From Orobanche coerulescens (lineage: Eukaryota > Streptophyta > Magnoliopsida > Lamiales > Orobanchaceae), in contig CM065802.1 in the NCBI GenBank assembly GCA_033398695.1, positions 207,905,096 to 207,969,095 of the forward strand: a stretch of 64,000 nucleotides of DNA, in the 5' to 3' direction. The notes under the pieces were generated by a model. That model was given only the letters and a program-made list of their open reading frames with translations. It had not been told where the DNA came from and did not search any database. A program made the translations under genes and the position numbers. Shown piece by piece: positions 33,517 through 45,549 of the stretch. Each line of letters begins with the position of its first letter. Position 1 is the first letter of the stretch.

Positions 33517-35143
33517 GTAGGTCTTGCGATCGTATATACGATATTAGCGTTTGGAATGCTTGATTAGATGATGAATGATTTGGAATCATTTTAGTCGTAA
33601 TCGTGGTATATATATTTTTACGTTCGTTGTAGTTATATTTTTCGTAAGTTTATGTCTAAATATAAATCTTAATTTCTTGGAAATATGATTTATATTGAAG
33701 ATATGAATGTTGAAAAATATTGATATTGGATATCCGGTCGAAAATCGAGCTCCGAATCGTCGTCGGACGATTTTTCGGACAAAGGCGAGTTCTTGCCGGG
33801 TGATCGGCCGTGTCCGGTGACACGGGCCGTGTCAGGCGATCCCGAGCCATTGCCGGGCAGACCCGACCGTGTCGGAGACACGGGCGTGCCCGGCAGTGCC
33901 GATCGTGATCGGCCATGCCAGCATGTCTGCCGGCATCTTGCCGGCGATGACTTCGGCCATGGCAGCCAATTTCGCCCGGCTCGATTTTTCGTGTATTCTT
34001 GAAAATTAATCTCCGCATGTTAAATTGGATTTAATATGATTAAAATGATTTATGGTATTTCATTTTATAAGGGAAATTTGATTAATTGGAATATTTATGG
34101 TCGATCAATTATTTTGAACGTTATCATATTACCGATTGTGTGAATCGATTGGATCGAATTGTTGATTGGATCAATGTATCTCTACGCTTTCCATTTATAT
34201 AGTATTTATTGGATGAATGCTTTTTGAATGGGGATGTGGTTCGTGGACTTAGATTTGAATCGTTCGTTTTATTCGATTGGGTTGTAAAGGCCGTTTTGAG
34301 CCTATTTATTTTACTAGAAATGTTTGTATCTAGGATGCAATTTTCAATGTAAAATTTATATGTAATGACGAAGACCGGAGGAAGATCCATTTCGAGAAGA
34401 CGAAGATTCAAGACGAAGACTTGTAATTAGATTACTAATTTTTTCGTTGCTAGTAACGGTCCATGAACCACATGTTGGTAGCAACTAGGTTGTGAATGGT
34501 TGTTTCATATTGTATGAATGCCACAAACGCGCTAATATGATTAATGTGCAAAGTGCAACGTAAATCGCGAAAATTCTCCCACAATAAATTATTAAGTTTA
34601 TAAGGTTTCAAGGTTTTCCTTCCCTCCATCGAGTTTTGAAATTGAAATCCAAACCGGATGTGCTATGCTTAGAGTTATCGGGGTAGTCGTTCGGGAGGAC
34701 GGATAAATTACGGGAGCGCATTGGATGCCTTTCGGTTGGAGCAAATTTTATCCCTAGAAACTGTTAGGTTCTGGATAAGATTCAATTGTGAAACTGATTT
34801 GCGTCGATGGTATAAACTTAACTTGTTCACGAACCATAGAAACCGTATAGGTTGAGGGGAGTGAACAAGGGGAAAAAGAAGATCAAATCATCCATTAGAT
34901 GGGTTGGTGTTGGACACCACTTTATGAAAATTAATAGACTAGAAACCTGTTCGGTTGCCCTCTATTAAAATTTATAAAGAACTCGATCACCACTATGAAG
35001 TAGAGCGACGATACTTCCGGATTTCACATGGGAGTGTGTTATTCCGATAAAAATAGTGGGAGTTGGGTAACAAGAATAGAAAAGACCTTAATTCTATACT
35101 CAGAACATAATTAAATGAGTCACTAACTAATCTGTTATACTTA
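33517..35143 (+). other. Copia-2 leader with a GC-rich island
   Basis: An untranslated, AT-rich leader of 1.6 kb interrupted by a GC-rich island at about 33735-33995. The island is packed with GCCGGGC, TGCCGGCA and CGGTGACACGGG-type inverted repeats. Placement is the same as the island in the Copia-1 leader. Open frames through it are low-complexity and probably chance. Confidence 0.55.
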
Positions 35144-36029
35144 ATGCAGACAAATCTCAATATGACAATGAATCCACTCGCAATTCTACTCGAAAAGAAC
35201 ACCTTAATGGGACCTAACTTTGTGGATTGGCTCCGCAATCTGATGATTGTCCTCAGTATAGAGGCACTGGGATACGTCTTGGAGTCGGACATTCCGGCGC
35301 CTCGTGTGCGGACCCGATCCAATCAGGAAGTGATTGAAAACCACGAAAAGTGGGTTAAGGATGACGTGAAAGTCCGTGCTTATATGATGGCTTCCATGTC
35401 TTATGAGCTTCAGAGAGCTCATGAGAAAATGACTTCGCTAGGCGATTTTATCTCACTTAACCGAGCTTTATGGTGAGCATAGTAGAACTGCTAGATATGA
35501 GATATCCAAGCAAGCTGTCGGTGCAAGGATGAAGGAAGGTGAGAAGGTTGGGGAACACGTCCTCAAAATGATATCCATGATCGAGAGATTGGAGGCTCTT
35601 GATTTTAAAATGGATACTTCTCTCAAACCGACCTTATCCTACAGTCTCTCACGATTCCTTCTCACGGTTTGTTATGAACTTCCTGCAATGAGATTGCATG
35701 TAATTTAGGGGCTAATGAACAAACTTGTGGCTCGGTCTCGAGATGAAGACTCCGCGGATGAAGGAGTCTGCTCTTGTGATTTCTTACGGACTTGGAAGTC
35801 TAAGAATAAGAAGAAAAAGACCAAGAAGCGGACTCGACCACAAGCTAAGGACCTTAAGGGTAAGGGCAAGGCCCCGATGGTTCCAAAGAACAAGAAGAAG
35901 AAGGATGCTTGTCTCAAGTGCGGTGGTGGGCCCTTTGGGCTAGAGACTGTCCGATTCTTCATGGCACTTAGTCTGAGAACTTTTAGTTTTGGAAACAAAT
36001 TGTTACGCTCTTGTATTTTCTACTTCTGA
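35144..36029 (+). pseudogene. Copia-2 gag
   Basis: ATG at 35144 starts a UBN2-type gag (NPLAILLEKNTL...WLRNLMIVL), open for 110 codons to 35476, then frameshifted. The remainder is Lys/Arg-rich (35715-35900). The zinc knuckle reads CLKCGGGPFG without the expected His, so it is broken. Confidence 0.85.
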
Positions 36030-38960
36030 ATCGGATTCGGTGCTAGTTCTCATATTTGTACCGTGAATCGGGATGCGGAACAAAGTAGGAAGCTTGGAGC
36101 CGGAGAAGTTATGATCACGGTCGGAAGCGGGCATAGTGTCGAGGCGACCGACATAGGATCACTTCTTTTGGGTTTAGAATCCGGCTTTGTTTTGACTTTA
36201 GAAGATGTACTTGTTTTGCCCAAGGGCACAAAACATTGTATCCATTCGGTCATGGACCGAAAAGGCTTTTCATTTTTCATTGGTGATGGTTCTGCAAAAT
36301 TTATTTTAGAAATAAACTAGTGGACCTTGCTATATTGTTGAATGGATTGTATCATCTAAATCTCAGCAACAAAGTAGTTGTGAATACTATAACTAGAAAA
36401 CGCGGTAGGGATGAAACCAATCAAGTTTTGAAATGGCATCTTAGACTTGGTCATGTTGGTCAGACCAAGGTTTACAAGATGGAAAAAGATGGACTTATGG
36501 GTCCATTGGGATCGGATCCCTTTCCTACTTGTGAATCTTGCCTTAAAGGCAAAATGACTAAGTCCCCTTCACAGGGACATTTCAAAGAGCGATAAACTGG
36601 GATTAATCCATACCGATGTATGTGGTGCTTTGGAAGCAGCACGTGACGGATATCAATATTTCATTACGTTTACAGATGATCATACTAGGTATGGTTATGT
36701 ATACTTAATGAAACATAAATCCGAGGCCTTTGAGAAATTCCAGAATTCAAGGCCCTAGTCGAGAAACAAACGGTAATCATATCAAAGTACTTGGTCGGAC
36801 CGAGGTGGCGAGTATATGAGTACGGAGTTTGACGAGTTCCTTAAGGAACATGGAATAGTTTCACAACTAACACCTCCAGTACTCCTCGGTTAAATGGTGT
36901 GTCGAAAGAAGGAACCGGACCTGTTGAACATGGTCCGTTCCATCTCGGGCTATCTTGACTTGCCGATTTACCCGTGGGGTATGCACTGATTGCCGCGTAT
37001 ATCTTGAACAGATGTCCTTCTAAATCCGTTCCTAAAACTCCACATGAGATGTGGGAAGGAAGGAAACCAAGTCTTAATCATATTAGGATTTGGGGATGTC
37101 CCGCCTATGTCAAGAAGACTAAGGTGGAAAAGTTGGAAGCTAGTGCGAAGGGACGTTTCATTGGATTCCCGTCTGGGACGATGGGATATCTATTCTACAT
37201 GCCCGAAGATCGAAGGATCATTGTTGCTTTACAAGCACACTTCTGGAAGATGAGTTCATTCGGGAAGGCGGAGCGGGTAGAAGTATTTCTTTAGAAGAAT
37301 ACAATGAAACTCCTCGAGAGACACTGTGCAAGAAACTGGAACCGAACTTTCAAACACAAGTACAACCACCTCGTAGGTCTAGTAGGGTGTCTCATTTACG
37401 AGAGGTATGGGCTTGTGCACTTGGAGGAGCCGGGTCTCCATGAGGTTCCAAGTGATAGCCAAGAGACCGACCAACAACCTATGACCAAGCGATGGTGGAT
37501 GTAGACTCCGCGAAATGGCGTGAAGCTATGGAAGCCGAGATAGACTCGATGCATGTCAATCAGTCTGGACTCTAGTAGACCGCCCCAAGGGCATAGTGCC
37601 TATTGGGAACAAGTGGATCTACAAGAGAAAGGCGATGGTGATGGCAAGGTTGACGCCTATAAGGCCGGGCTTGTGGCAAAGGGTTATACCCAAAAGGAAG
37701 GGATCAATTACCACGATACCTTCTGCCCGTAGCCATGATCAAGTCTATTCGCATGATGCTTGCTATAGCCGCCTACCACGATTATGAGATATGGCAAATG
37801 GACGTAAAGACGGCTTTCCTTAATGGATTCCTCGAGGAGAAATCTATATGGAGCAGCCTAAAGGCTTTGTGTCCGAAGTCGATATTCGAGAAAGTGTGCA
37901 AGCTTCACGTTCCATTTATGGTGAAGCAAGCGTCGCGTAGTTGGAACCTTCGTTTTGACGAGGCGGTCAAAGAGTTTGACTTCGTGCAAAATGAAGAGGA
38001 ACCTTGTGTATACAAGAAGGTTAGTGGGAGCAAGATCGCATTCTTAGTACTATATGTAGATGACATTCTACTAATAGGAAATGATGTGGTAATGCTCGAT
38101 TACGTGAAAGCTTGGCTTTGAGTAATTTCTCCATGAAAGACTTGGGAGAAGCAACCTATATTCTTGGTATTCGACTCTCTGGGATAGAGCGAAGAGAACA
38201 ATAGGCCTTTCCCAAGCCCTCTATATAGATAAGATCTTAAAGCGATTTAAGATGGATGATTCTAAAGAGGGTTCCTACCGATGCAACATGGAATAAAACT
38301 CACCTTGAAGATGTGTCCTCAAAGTGAGGAACAACGCAAGGAAATGAGTAATATACCATATGCTTCGGCCGTGGGTAACCTTATGTATGCTATGTTGTGT
38401 ACAAGACTGACATTGCGCATCTTTGTAAGCGTGGTGAGTAGGTTTCGAGCAAACCTGTAGAGAACATTGGATGCTTTGTAAAGAACGTTCTCAAGTACTT
38501 GAGAAGAACGAGAGATATGGTTCTTATGTATGGCGGTGGAGATTTGGATGTGGTGGGATTCAGATTCGGACTTCCAAGGACGAAGGGCGACTCGATGTCC
38601 ACTCGGCTACATATTTACTCTTAATGGAGGAGCAGTATCTTGGCGTAGTGCCAAGCAAAGCGCGGCTGCTGATTCCACCTGTCAGGCTGAGTATCAAGCA
38701 GCCTCGGAGGCTTCCAAGGAAGGGTTCTGGATTAAGAAGTTTCTAGGAGAACTTCAAATGATACCATGTCTTGAAATTTTTGTTCATTTGATCGCGACAA
38801 CGACGGAGCTGTAGCACAGGCCAAGGAGCCGAGGTTTCACAACAGCACCAAACATATTGAGAGGAAGTATCATCTCGTAAGAGAATTTGTTCGCAAGGGA
38901 TACATTGTGCTGCATAGAGTAGACTCGGCCGACAACGTCGCCGATCCACTGACCAAGCCA
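36030..38960 (+). pseudogene. Copia-2 pol: protease, integrase, RT, RNase H
   Basis: Protease remnant (SGFGASSHIC) at about 36035. GAG-pre-integrase WHLRLGHVGQTK and CESCLKGKMT in 36320-36595. Integrase blocks with frame changes in 36596-37300 (HTDVCGA intact near 36610; [22 protein letters not shown] from 36974). RT (about 37500-38121) has MDVKTAFLNGF and YVDD at 38053-38064. RNase H near 38530-38960 has AVSWRSAKQSAAADSTCQAEY. More than ten indels interrupt the frame, so the copy is inactive. Confidence 0.9.
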
Positions 38961-39033
38961 CTATCTCAGACTAGCTTGGAGCGTCATCTGGAGAACATGG
39001 GTATTAGATACCATAGTGTGTGGCATTGAGTGT

Positions 39034-39044
39034 AAGTGGGAGAT
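39034..39044 (+). promoter_or_regulatory. Copia-2 polypurine tract
   Basis: AAGTGGGAGAT immediately before the 3' LTR. Confidence 0.85.
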
Positions 39045-41010
39045 TGTTAGGAGTATGCCCTCGAATTCCACTCAGAGGTTGTTGAGTGAGGGCATTGTAC
39101 TTGTAATTATGTAAACCATTTATATAAGGCAAATGAATGTTTCTTTATTTACTGGTAGTTACTGGCATTCCTAACTCGTAAATAAACATATAGAAACTAG
39201 TCCATGTATTTTAGAGCAAAACGTTCCACTCCTTATTGGATAAGGGGGTCGGCACTGGAAAGGTTATAGCTCAAATACTTAATCGTTCGCAAGTCGATGA
39301 AACTTGACTGGGCGTTAAGTTTATGTGAAGACTTGTATGACGTGTTCTTTGACATGGAGAGTGCACCGAACACTAATGGTTAGTGGGAGCACACGTTATA
39401 GGTATGCTAATTGGATTAGTATACTCGAACCGACTCACCTCGATTCGTCACATGGATTTCACTCAGGACGATCAATGACGGAATCGAAAGGTTGTGATAG
39501 GTATTCGTGAACCTTCGACTTGAGGATTTAGTAGGGATGTGCTTGTGACGTCAAGATTTTCATTAGAGTAGTTCGACCACATGGCCGGAAGGCGGGGGTC
39601 AACCTCGACGTGCATCTTGACGGGCAAGTAGCAGTCCCATGAATACCAAGATAGAATTCTTTCTCCCGTTAGTGAGCGGGTTATATGTCCTATGCGGTTA
39701 TTGGCGAGATGAGATCATAAGTCTTTGGCCAAAGCATTGGAGCTAGTTGTATTAGATACACGGCACTCGATGATCTCGATTTGCATTAACGCATGCATAG
39801 CGTCAAGTATAGATATGGTTTGGTCGACCGTGACCCTATAACTTGATCGGGACATTTGAAAGAAGGGTTTATACGTATCTTGGTATTCACGACAGAATGG
39901 TTCTTGAATGATCCCAATCATTCGTTCTCGATCGAGTGCAGTGTAGGCCACGGTGGCTAGGTGGTGCTACTACTCTTTGGTTCCTCCCATTCTTGATCGA
40001 GACGGACCTCTTCGAGTCGCGCATTAGGATTGACAACGGAATGAATCGAGCTAATTATCTCATTATGAATATTAGATATTGGATATCTAATTTTGGAACA
40101 TTGGATGTTTAAATCGATTTATTGGATAAATTGATTCACGGCTTTAATGAATTAAATAAATTCTTGGGTGATTAATTTAATTCATGAATATAATTTTTTA
40201 TTTTAGAATTTAATTATGTTATTTTGTATTTGAGATGTTTAATTAATTGGTTTAATTAATCGACATAAATACATCGGAGCGGAATAGGAGTTTATCTGTT
40301 TGGACTCACGGGAGTCCAAGCAACGAACTCGACCGTTTTCTAGCATGGGCCAACCCCACTTATTACCATGTGTGTGTATTGACTTGTCCCCATCATGGTT
40401 TTGGAATCTCATGTGATTGAGGGGACAAGTATCATATACATTATATGGGGAATCAAATCATGATATATGTATTTGTTTTCATGTGGGTTGAATAAGAATA
40501 TATACAAGACTTTGATCTCTCATCCTTACAATACTTCTTGGCATTTACGTATCATTGAGTTTGAGAGAGAGAGAGAAAATTGTTTTCTCTTTAGTCATCT
40601 TCTTCTTCAACCTTGTTCTTGTTTTTCTTAGAGAAAAATATCAAGACATAAAGAGAGAGTAAGATTAAAACACTTAGAGTGTAGTAATCTTTACATATAT
40701 AGCTTCATCACCTAGCTCTAGCCGTATCCTCGGAGGATAGCAAGGTGTTGTCATTCCGTTCGTTTCTCGTGGCGTGGCAAGTAGAGACGCGGTGCTTTCG
40801 GCGTTGGATCGTTCAAGAGCTTGGGGAATAGCTCAAGAGAAGGTTACCATTTAATCAACGGACTTCGAGGGTTAGTTTTTTACAACTCTTGCTTTTCGTT
40901 TATATATTCGTATATACGTAGCTTGATCGATCATCGTAGGGATTCGGATCGAATTAATTTTCGTTTTACCGCTTCCGCTGGGCCTTCGTTTTAGGCACCG
41001 AATCCCAACA
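39045..41010 (+). repeat. Copia-2 3' LTR
   Basis: Matches the 5' LTR end to end. A locally degraded stretch at about 40190-40215 (T-rich) and several short mismatch patches distinguish it. Confidence 0.95.
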
Positions 41011-41015
41011 CTATC

Positions 41016-41561
41016 TCTACGGAGGAAAGTGTGAGATATACACGGACCATAAAAGTCTGAAGTATCTTTTCACACAGAAGTACCTTAACATGAGGCAAAG
41101 TAGATGTTTAGAATTGGTGAAGGACTATGATTGTACTATTCAATACCATCCGAGTAAGGCTAATATGGTAGCCGAAGCCTTGAGTCGAAACACTAGAGGC
41201 GAGTTAGCTTGCTTGACCGATCAGGAGAGTTTGATAAAGGAGTTCTCCCAATTGAGGATTGAGGTAGTTGAGTCTTCAAAGAGTTTGAAAGCAATACTAT
41301 CATCTTTGGTCTTGCAACCAAACTTTAGGGATAAGAATAAGGAGGCTCAACCACGTGATAAGTTCTTGTGCAAGATGAAAGATCGAGCACAAGATGGGAG
41401 TTTTGGGAAATTTATCATTGCCGCAGACGACATTTTGACTTATGATGGGAGGTTATATGTTCCTAAGGATCAATCCCTTAGGAAGCAAATTCTTGAAGAA
41501 GCCCATAATGCACCATATTCCGCTCACCCGGGAGGTACAAAGATGTACCACGACCTGAAGA
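41016..41561 (+). pseudogene. Tekay-3 RNase H end and integrase zinc domain
   Basis: Reads on in frame from the Copia-2 target site: [18 protein letters not shown] (RNase H), then [15 protein letters not shown] and ALSR, a linker, and the start of the integrase HHCC domain ([22 protein letters not shown]). Interrupted by the CACTA element in the middle of the HHCC domain. Confidence 0.9.
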
Positions 41562-41582
41562 CACTACGCCATAGATGGCCTA

Positions 41583-42160
41583 CAACAACCCTGAAACCGT
41601 GTCAGCATAGACCTGATTTAATGTTGCCTTAGCCCCGAAAAGGGCAAAGGTAACACCAAAAGTGTGTTGTGTTCTCGGCAGTTGCCTTTGACCACAAAGG
41701 CAACATGCGAACGGCCTAAGGTAACACCCTGTGCTCATGTTACCATAGGAGCCTATGGCAACATATTTGGCACCCTATTGCAACATTTTATCTGTGTTGC
41801 AATAGACATTATAATTTAATAAAATAGATACCAAATTGGGTGGGGCATACCTGTGGGCCCATATTGTGGAAACGTGGTTAATGCAACACCAGATAATAAC
41901 AACTGCAACTCAATGTGTATTGCAAAATATTAACCAATTTCAACACACTAACTACCTATTGCAACACCTCAAATGAACAGAATAAAAATATAGCATTTAA
42001 ATATTGCATTTCCCATAGAAAAACAATTCTGCGTCATTAACCTAGCTATAGTTAAACCAACAAGTACATCGATCCACCAAAAACATCAACCAATCCATTA
42101 CATCAACCAAATAGACAAATGGATGAAAATTGTTCAAAAGAGAAGAACAAATGAATGATA
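41583..42160. other. CACTA left subterminal region
   Basis: Noncoding. Repeated words GGCAACA, GTTGC and GGTAACACC in both orientations (about 41620-41950), resembling transposase-binding subterminal repeats of CACTA elements. Confidence 0.6.
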
Positions 42161-42161
42161 T

Positions 42162-42380
42162 CTAAGAGCTAGGGCCTCCTGTAACTGGAGTTTCATATTC
42201 TTGTGTAATTGGAGTGCCATCTTCTCGCGTAATTGGAGTGCCATCTTCTCGTGTGTCACCAGAAAGTGTTGCACCAATATCAATATTCAAGTCAGGGTTG
42301 GCTTCACCAAATTTTTTCTCTGAAGGGGTTGCATGCCTTCGGGTATCTGTTCCTTGTGTCAGCCACATATGCACTACCAC
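42162..42380 (-). pseudogene. Unrecognised exon-like reading frame with short tandem repeats
   Basis: A 72-codon frame on the minus strand ending in a Pro/Thr/Asp-rich tail containing two exact and one diverged copy of an 8-residue unit (REDGTPIT). The DNA unit is about 24 bp. It could be the last exon of a captured gene or a remnant of an element protein. I do not recognise it. Confidence 0.35.
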
Positions 42381-42687
42381 ACATTATATAGAACTTGTCA
42401 AAATTGAAAATCACCAAAAGAATAAAAGAAACTAAGAAAGTGAATGCATCATAACCAGGATAGGCAATTGTGCTTTGATATTTTTCAAAATAACTAATAA
42501 TACTTGCAACTATAAACAAATTTCCATATGTCAACTACCATTGGTACTGTGGTTTCATTTTTGAAATTCAGTAAAATCCCAATATCCCCCTTGCTTGATA
42601 ATATCTGCAATAAAAGATGCAGTGAATTATGTTTATGATGTCGGCATTAAAAAATTTGGTAAAAAAAAAAACGATTTCAGATGCTAC

Positions 42688-42759
42688 CTTCTTGTTGAGA
42701 GGGAGAGCCTTGAAGCTGTGAGATGAATGATCAACACCATCCCTGGTGTAATACTCGCC
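42688..42759 (-). pseudogene. Unrecognised 24-codon exon-like segment
   Basis: A 72-bp open segment (starting GEYYTRDG, ending LPLNKK) on the minus strand. It is preceded by TTTACAG and followed by GTAGCA, matching a phase-0 internal exon. It lies downstream of the TOPLESS-related exons in the same orientation but does not read like the part of TOPLESS that should follow. Source gene unknown. Confidence 0.4.
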
Positions 42760-42903
42760 CTGTAAACACAAACACCCAAAAATACAAATCACCATAAAGC
42801 AAATTAACTTTTAAAAGAAAGAAAAGAAAATATATACCTGAGCTTCGTAGGTCTAGGCTTGGCGACGAACAAGATACCCGAATTAATATCCAAGAGTACT
42901 CAC

Positions 42904-43575
42904 TTGCAATGGCACCGAACAAGCTGATATATCCCAGACCTTAGACGTTTTGAGTGCTAACCTTTCTCGGGAACCAATTTCCAATATGCTAATATCACCA
43001 ACATTAGTCCCAACTACAATCAAAATTACAGTCGGTTCAGTAAAAGAGCAAGCAAAATCAAACTATTTCACAAGCGAAAATTCTACTCTGGTTGTCTTCT
43101 AGACAAATATATCAGTATAAAAAATGAGATGTTCAAATCAAAGAGAAGAAAAATGAAACAAGTTAAGAGAGAGGGAGAAAAACTCAAAGACAGCTCAACC
43201 TAAAAGAACAACCTGTTGTTGTGGATGAAAATCCATGCTCATAACATTCGATCCTTGACTGAGACTTCGTACAGCTGTTTTGGGAAGGTCATCTGGTGAA
43301 CAGATATTAGGTGGATGAGTAGAACCAGAAAATGACACCTAGTAAAAATTGATAGTGTCACAATATGAATTGGAGGTGAATAGTATTTAACATTTTCCAT
43401 ACAAGGAAAAAAGTCAAACAATGGTCAAAGAAATTAAAGGGGGCAGCAGATATATTTGAAAATACCTCGTCAGGTTGGCCAACTCGAAGATGCTTCATCA
43501 GATGCTCTGAGTCAGCAGTCTGATATTCCATTCCAGGACCACCAGGGGGAGTTCTTGGATGTTTCAAGAAAGCAA
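42904..43575 (-). pseudogene. TOPLESS-related (TPR) corepressor fragment: three exons with introns
   Basis: Exons on the minus strand are 43466-43575, 43200-43338 and 42904-43013, each bordered by AG and GT. The phases fit, so about 119 codons read without a stop. The first encodes FLKHPRTPP...YQTADSEHLMK, the second the SPDDLPKTAVRSL and MSMDFHPQQQ blocks, the third GTNVGDI, GSRERLA and KVWDISACSVPLQ. These are the linker and first WD-repeat blocks of plant TOPLESS/TPR corepressors, which bind EAR-motif repressors in the nucleus. The N-terminal LisH/CTLH part and most WD repeats are absent. The short exon-like pieces downstream are not from this region. Confidence 0.88.
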
Positions 43576-44112
43576 CTGAAGATAAAAGGGAAAGGCATAC
43601 TTCATTAACTCGTTGGTTATGTGATACAGGGAGTGCATGTAAAAAGTTTCGCTTTAGCACAGGTGATTCGTTGTAGCAAAAGCCAGAACCGTGCATCTAA
43701 ACATTTTGAGGTGTTCGGCAACATTTTAGAATGATCCTGGTTTAATGTGTGTAATCCTCGTTTTAGCTGTCTCCCTTACTTTCTCAAGAATAATAAAAGA
43801 ACATGAAAAAACACTCTACATCCCTTTAAGCTACAATATCACCTAATAAGATAGAAGCTCTTTGCTTTAAAAAAAAGGGACGAAAAAAAAGACTAGTTTC
43901 TCGTCTAAATATGCTGAATACACACATATATGCACCTAAGTAGTAAGATTACTAATTTAGGGGACTTAGGCAGCCACCTCAACATCCTTACAGGCATACA
44001 ATGAACTTTTCAACTTAAGATGAACCCACATAACTCGATTCAAAACGCACAAGAATAAGATATAATGATCATTTAGCATCCTAACAAGTTGAAGAACAAT
44101 AATGGAGTACAC

Positions 44113-44362
44113 CTGTTGAGCTTTCTCCTCATCTTTCCTCTTTCTCTCCTCTTCCTTCTGCTTGTTCTTCTGCTCCTTCTTCAGTGCACTGCAAACCATA
44201 CATGGTCCAAGGCAATCAAAACCAAAGCCCTAATTCTCAGAATTGATTGAATTACATAATGAAATAGAGAAGAGTGACTTACTTTTTGCTTAGTTTAGCG
44301 CCTTCTCCTTCCATTGTCAAATCGGAGACAGCCCTGGTTGTTTTGTCAACAGCTTTCTCCAT
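44113..44362 (-). pseudogene. Lysine--tRNA ligase N-terminal fragment: exons 1 and 2
   Basis: Exon 1 (44283-44362) starts with ATG at 44362 and ends at GTAAGT. Exon 2 (44113-44188) follows TTTGCAG and ends before GTGTAC. Together they encode 52 residues: an N-terminal stretch (MEKAVDKTTRAVSDL) and a Lys/Glu-rich helix (NALKKEQKNKQKEEERKRKD). This matches the N-terminal tRNA-binding extension of plant cytosolic lysyl-tRNA synthetase; the anticodon-binding and catalytic domains are absent. The segment upstream (44363-44470) looks like the native 5' UTR. Same orientation as the TOPLESS-related exons, about 540 bp upstream of them. Confidence 0.85.
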
Positions 44363-44575
44363 AACAATCGCGACTCATCTCTGAAACGTACGAGAGGGAA
44401 AGAGAGAGCAGCAGAGGAGGCGCTTTCAGACGAGAAAGAGTTTGAGGGGGTTTTCTGAGAGATGCTAGGGTTTTAATTTAAGCGGGTCGGGTCTCTGGTT
44501 TTCCCCAACTTTCTTTTTTTTTTTTTTCTTTTTTTCTCTTTTCAGTTTATTGTTTAACCAGATGCTACTTTTTTC

Positions 44576-45076
44576 TAGGGATGGGACTTTCGGTTATTGA
44601 GTAAAAAAAATTGTACCCATTATCCGAACCAAAATAAAATTTTTGGGTACGGTTCCTCATTTTTTTTGCATTATCCAAAAATACTCGAACCGAAATTATA
44701 TCGGGTATTTTTATCGGTTCTTGGGTTATTTCCAACAGGTGAAAATATAGTATGTACTATATATATTTCCAAGAGTATTCGAAAATATGTAGAATATAGT
44801 ATATACCAAAAAATATAAAATAACCGAAAACATATAGAATAACCAAAAATATATAGAATAACCGGGTATTTCGGTTATTTTTAACATGAATTTTATGTAT
44901 ATCGGTTTCTCGGGTATTTCGGAGTTCGGAAAATCAATAACCGTTATCCGAACTTTAGTTTGAAGTAGGATCCAATAACAAAAAAAACACGATTTTTTTC
45001 CAATAACCGCCGAACCGAACCGTTTTTACCTTTTTGGTTCGATTATTCAGTTATTCGATCCTAAGTCCCAGCCCTA
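44576..45076. mobile_element. hAT-type MITE nested in the CACTA element
   Basis: 501 bp with imperfect terminal inverted repeats TAGGGATGGGACTT / TAGGGCTGGGACTT and an exact 8-bp target duplication CTTTTTTC (44568-44575; 45077-45084). The interior is AT-rich, noncoding and full of ATAACCG/CGGTTAT words in both orientations. The TSD length and TAGGG(A/C)TGGG ends fit hAT MITEs. The duplication is low-complexity, which lowers certainty slightly. Confidence 0.82.
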
Positions 45077-45084
45077 CTTTTTTC

Positions 45085-45549
45085 TTTTCTTTAAAAGAGA
45101 AACTACCGTTAAATATAAACGCTCCAATAATAAGTGGATGATTCATCTTCACCAGTGTATGTGTGTTTTCACCGATGATTATTAATATTAATAATCAGTT
45201 TCAATTTTATGCATCGTATCCAGTCATTATATCATAATATTTTATAATGATTATAATTATTATTATATGTAGATATTCATGTTGAGGAAAATATTATGGA
45301 TAGAATAATTATTTAATTATTTTCCATGAGATTGTATATTATTGTTATATGTGTGATTTCCACTATTATTGTATATTAATAGTCTAAGGCAACATTGGCA
45401 TAGTGTTGCAGTGTGTAACACCTATTTATAGCTACAGCAACACATATTTATGTCTACGGTAACACCAAGATTACAAGGTTGCGATAGGACAAAAATTTCA
45501 TAGCTACTGCAACACCTGAGAAGGCAACACCATGCCCATGAGGTGGCGA
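45085..45549. other. CACTA right subterminal region
   Basis: AT-rich to about 45385, then GGCAACA, GTGTTGC and GCAACACC words in both orientations up to the terminal repeat. No gene seen. Confidence 0.6.

Larger units (their letters stand above)
31528..41010 (+). mobile_element. Copia-2: Ty1/copia retrotransposon with both LTRs
   Basis: A 9483-bp element with TSD CTATC at 31523-31527 and 41011-41015, and LTRs of 1976 and 1966 bp (TGTTAGGAGTATGCC...CCCAACA). PBS TGGTATCGGAGC at 33505, 1.6-kb leader, degenerate gag-pol in Ty1/copia order, polypurine tract before 39045. It splits the RNase H of Tekay-3. It belongs to a different family from Copia-1 but has the same overall plan. Confidence 0.95.

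Noticed and set aside
33656..34018. 120-codon minus-strand ORF rich in Arg and His
   Set aside because: A low-complexity product of the GC-rich Copia-2 leader island, antisense to the element.
43966..44199. Coiled-coil protein gene of 77 codons on the minus strand
   Set aside because: The Lys/Glu-rich part is exon 2 of the captured lysyl-tRNA synthetase fragment; the remainder of that ORF is intron read-through.
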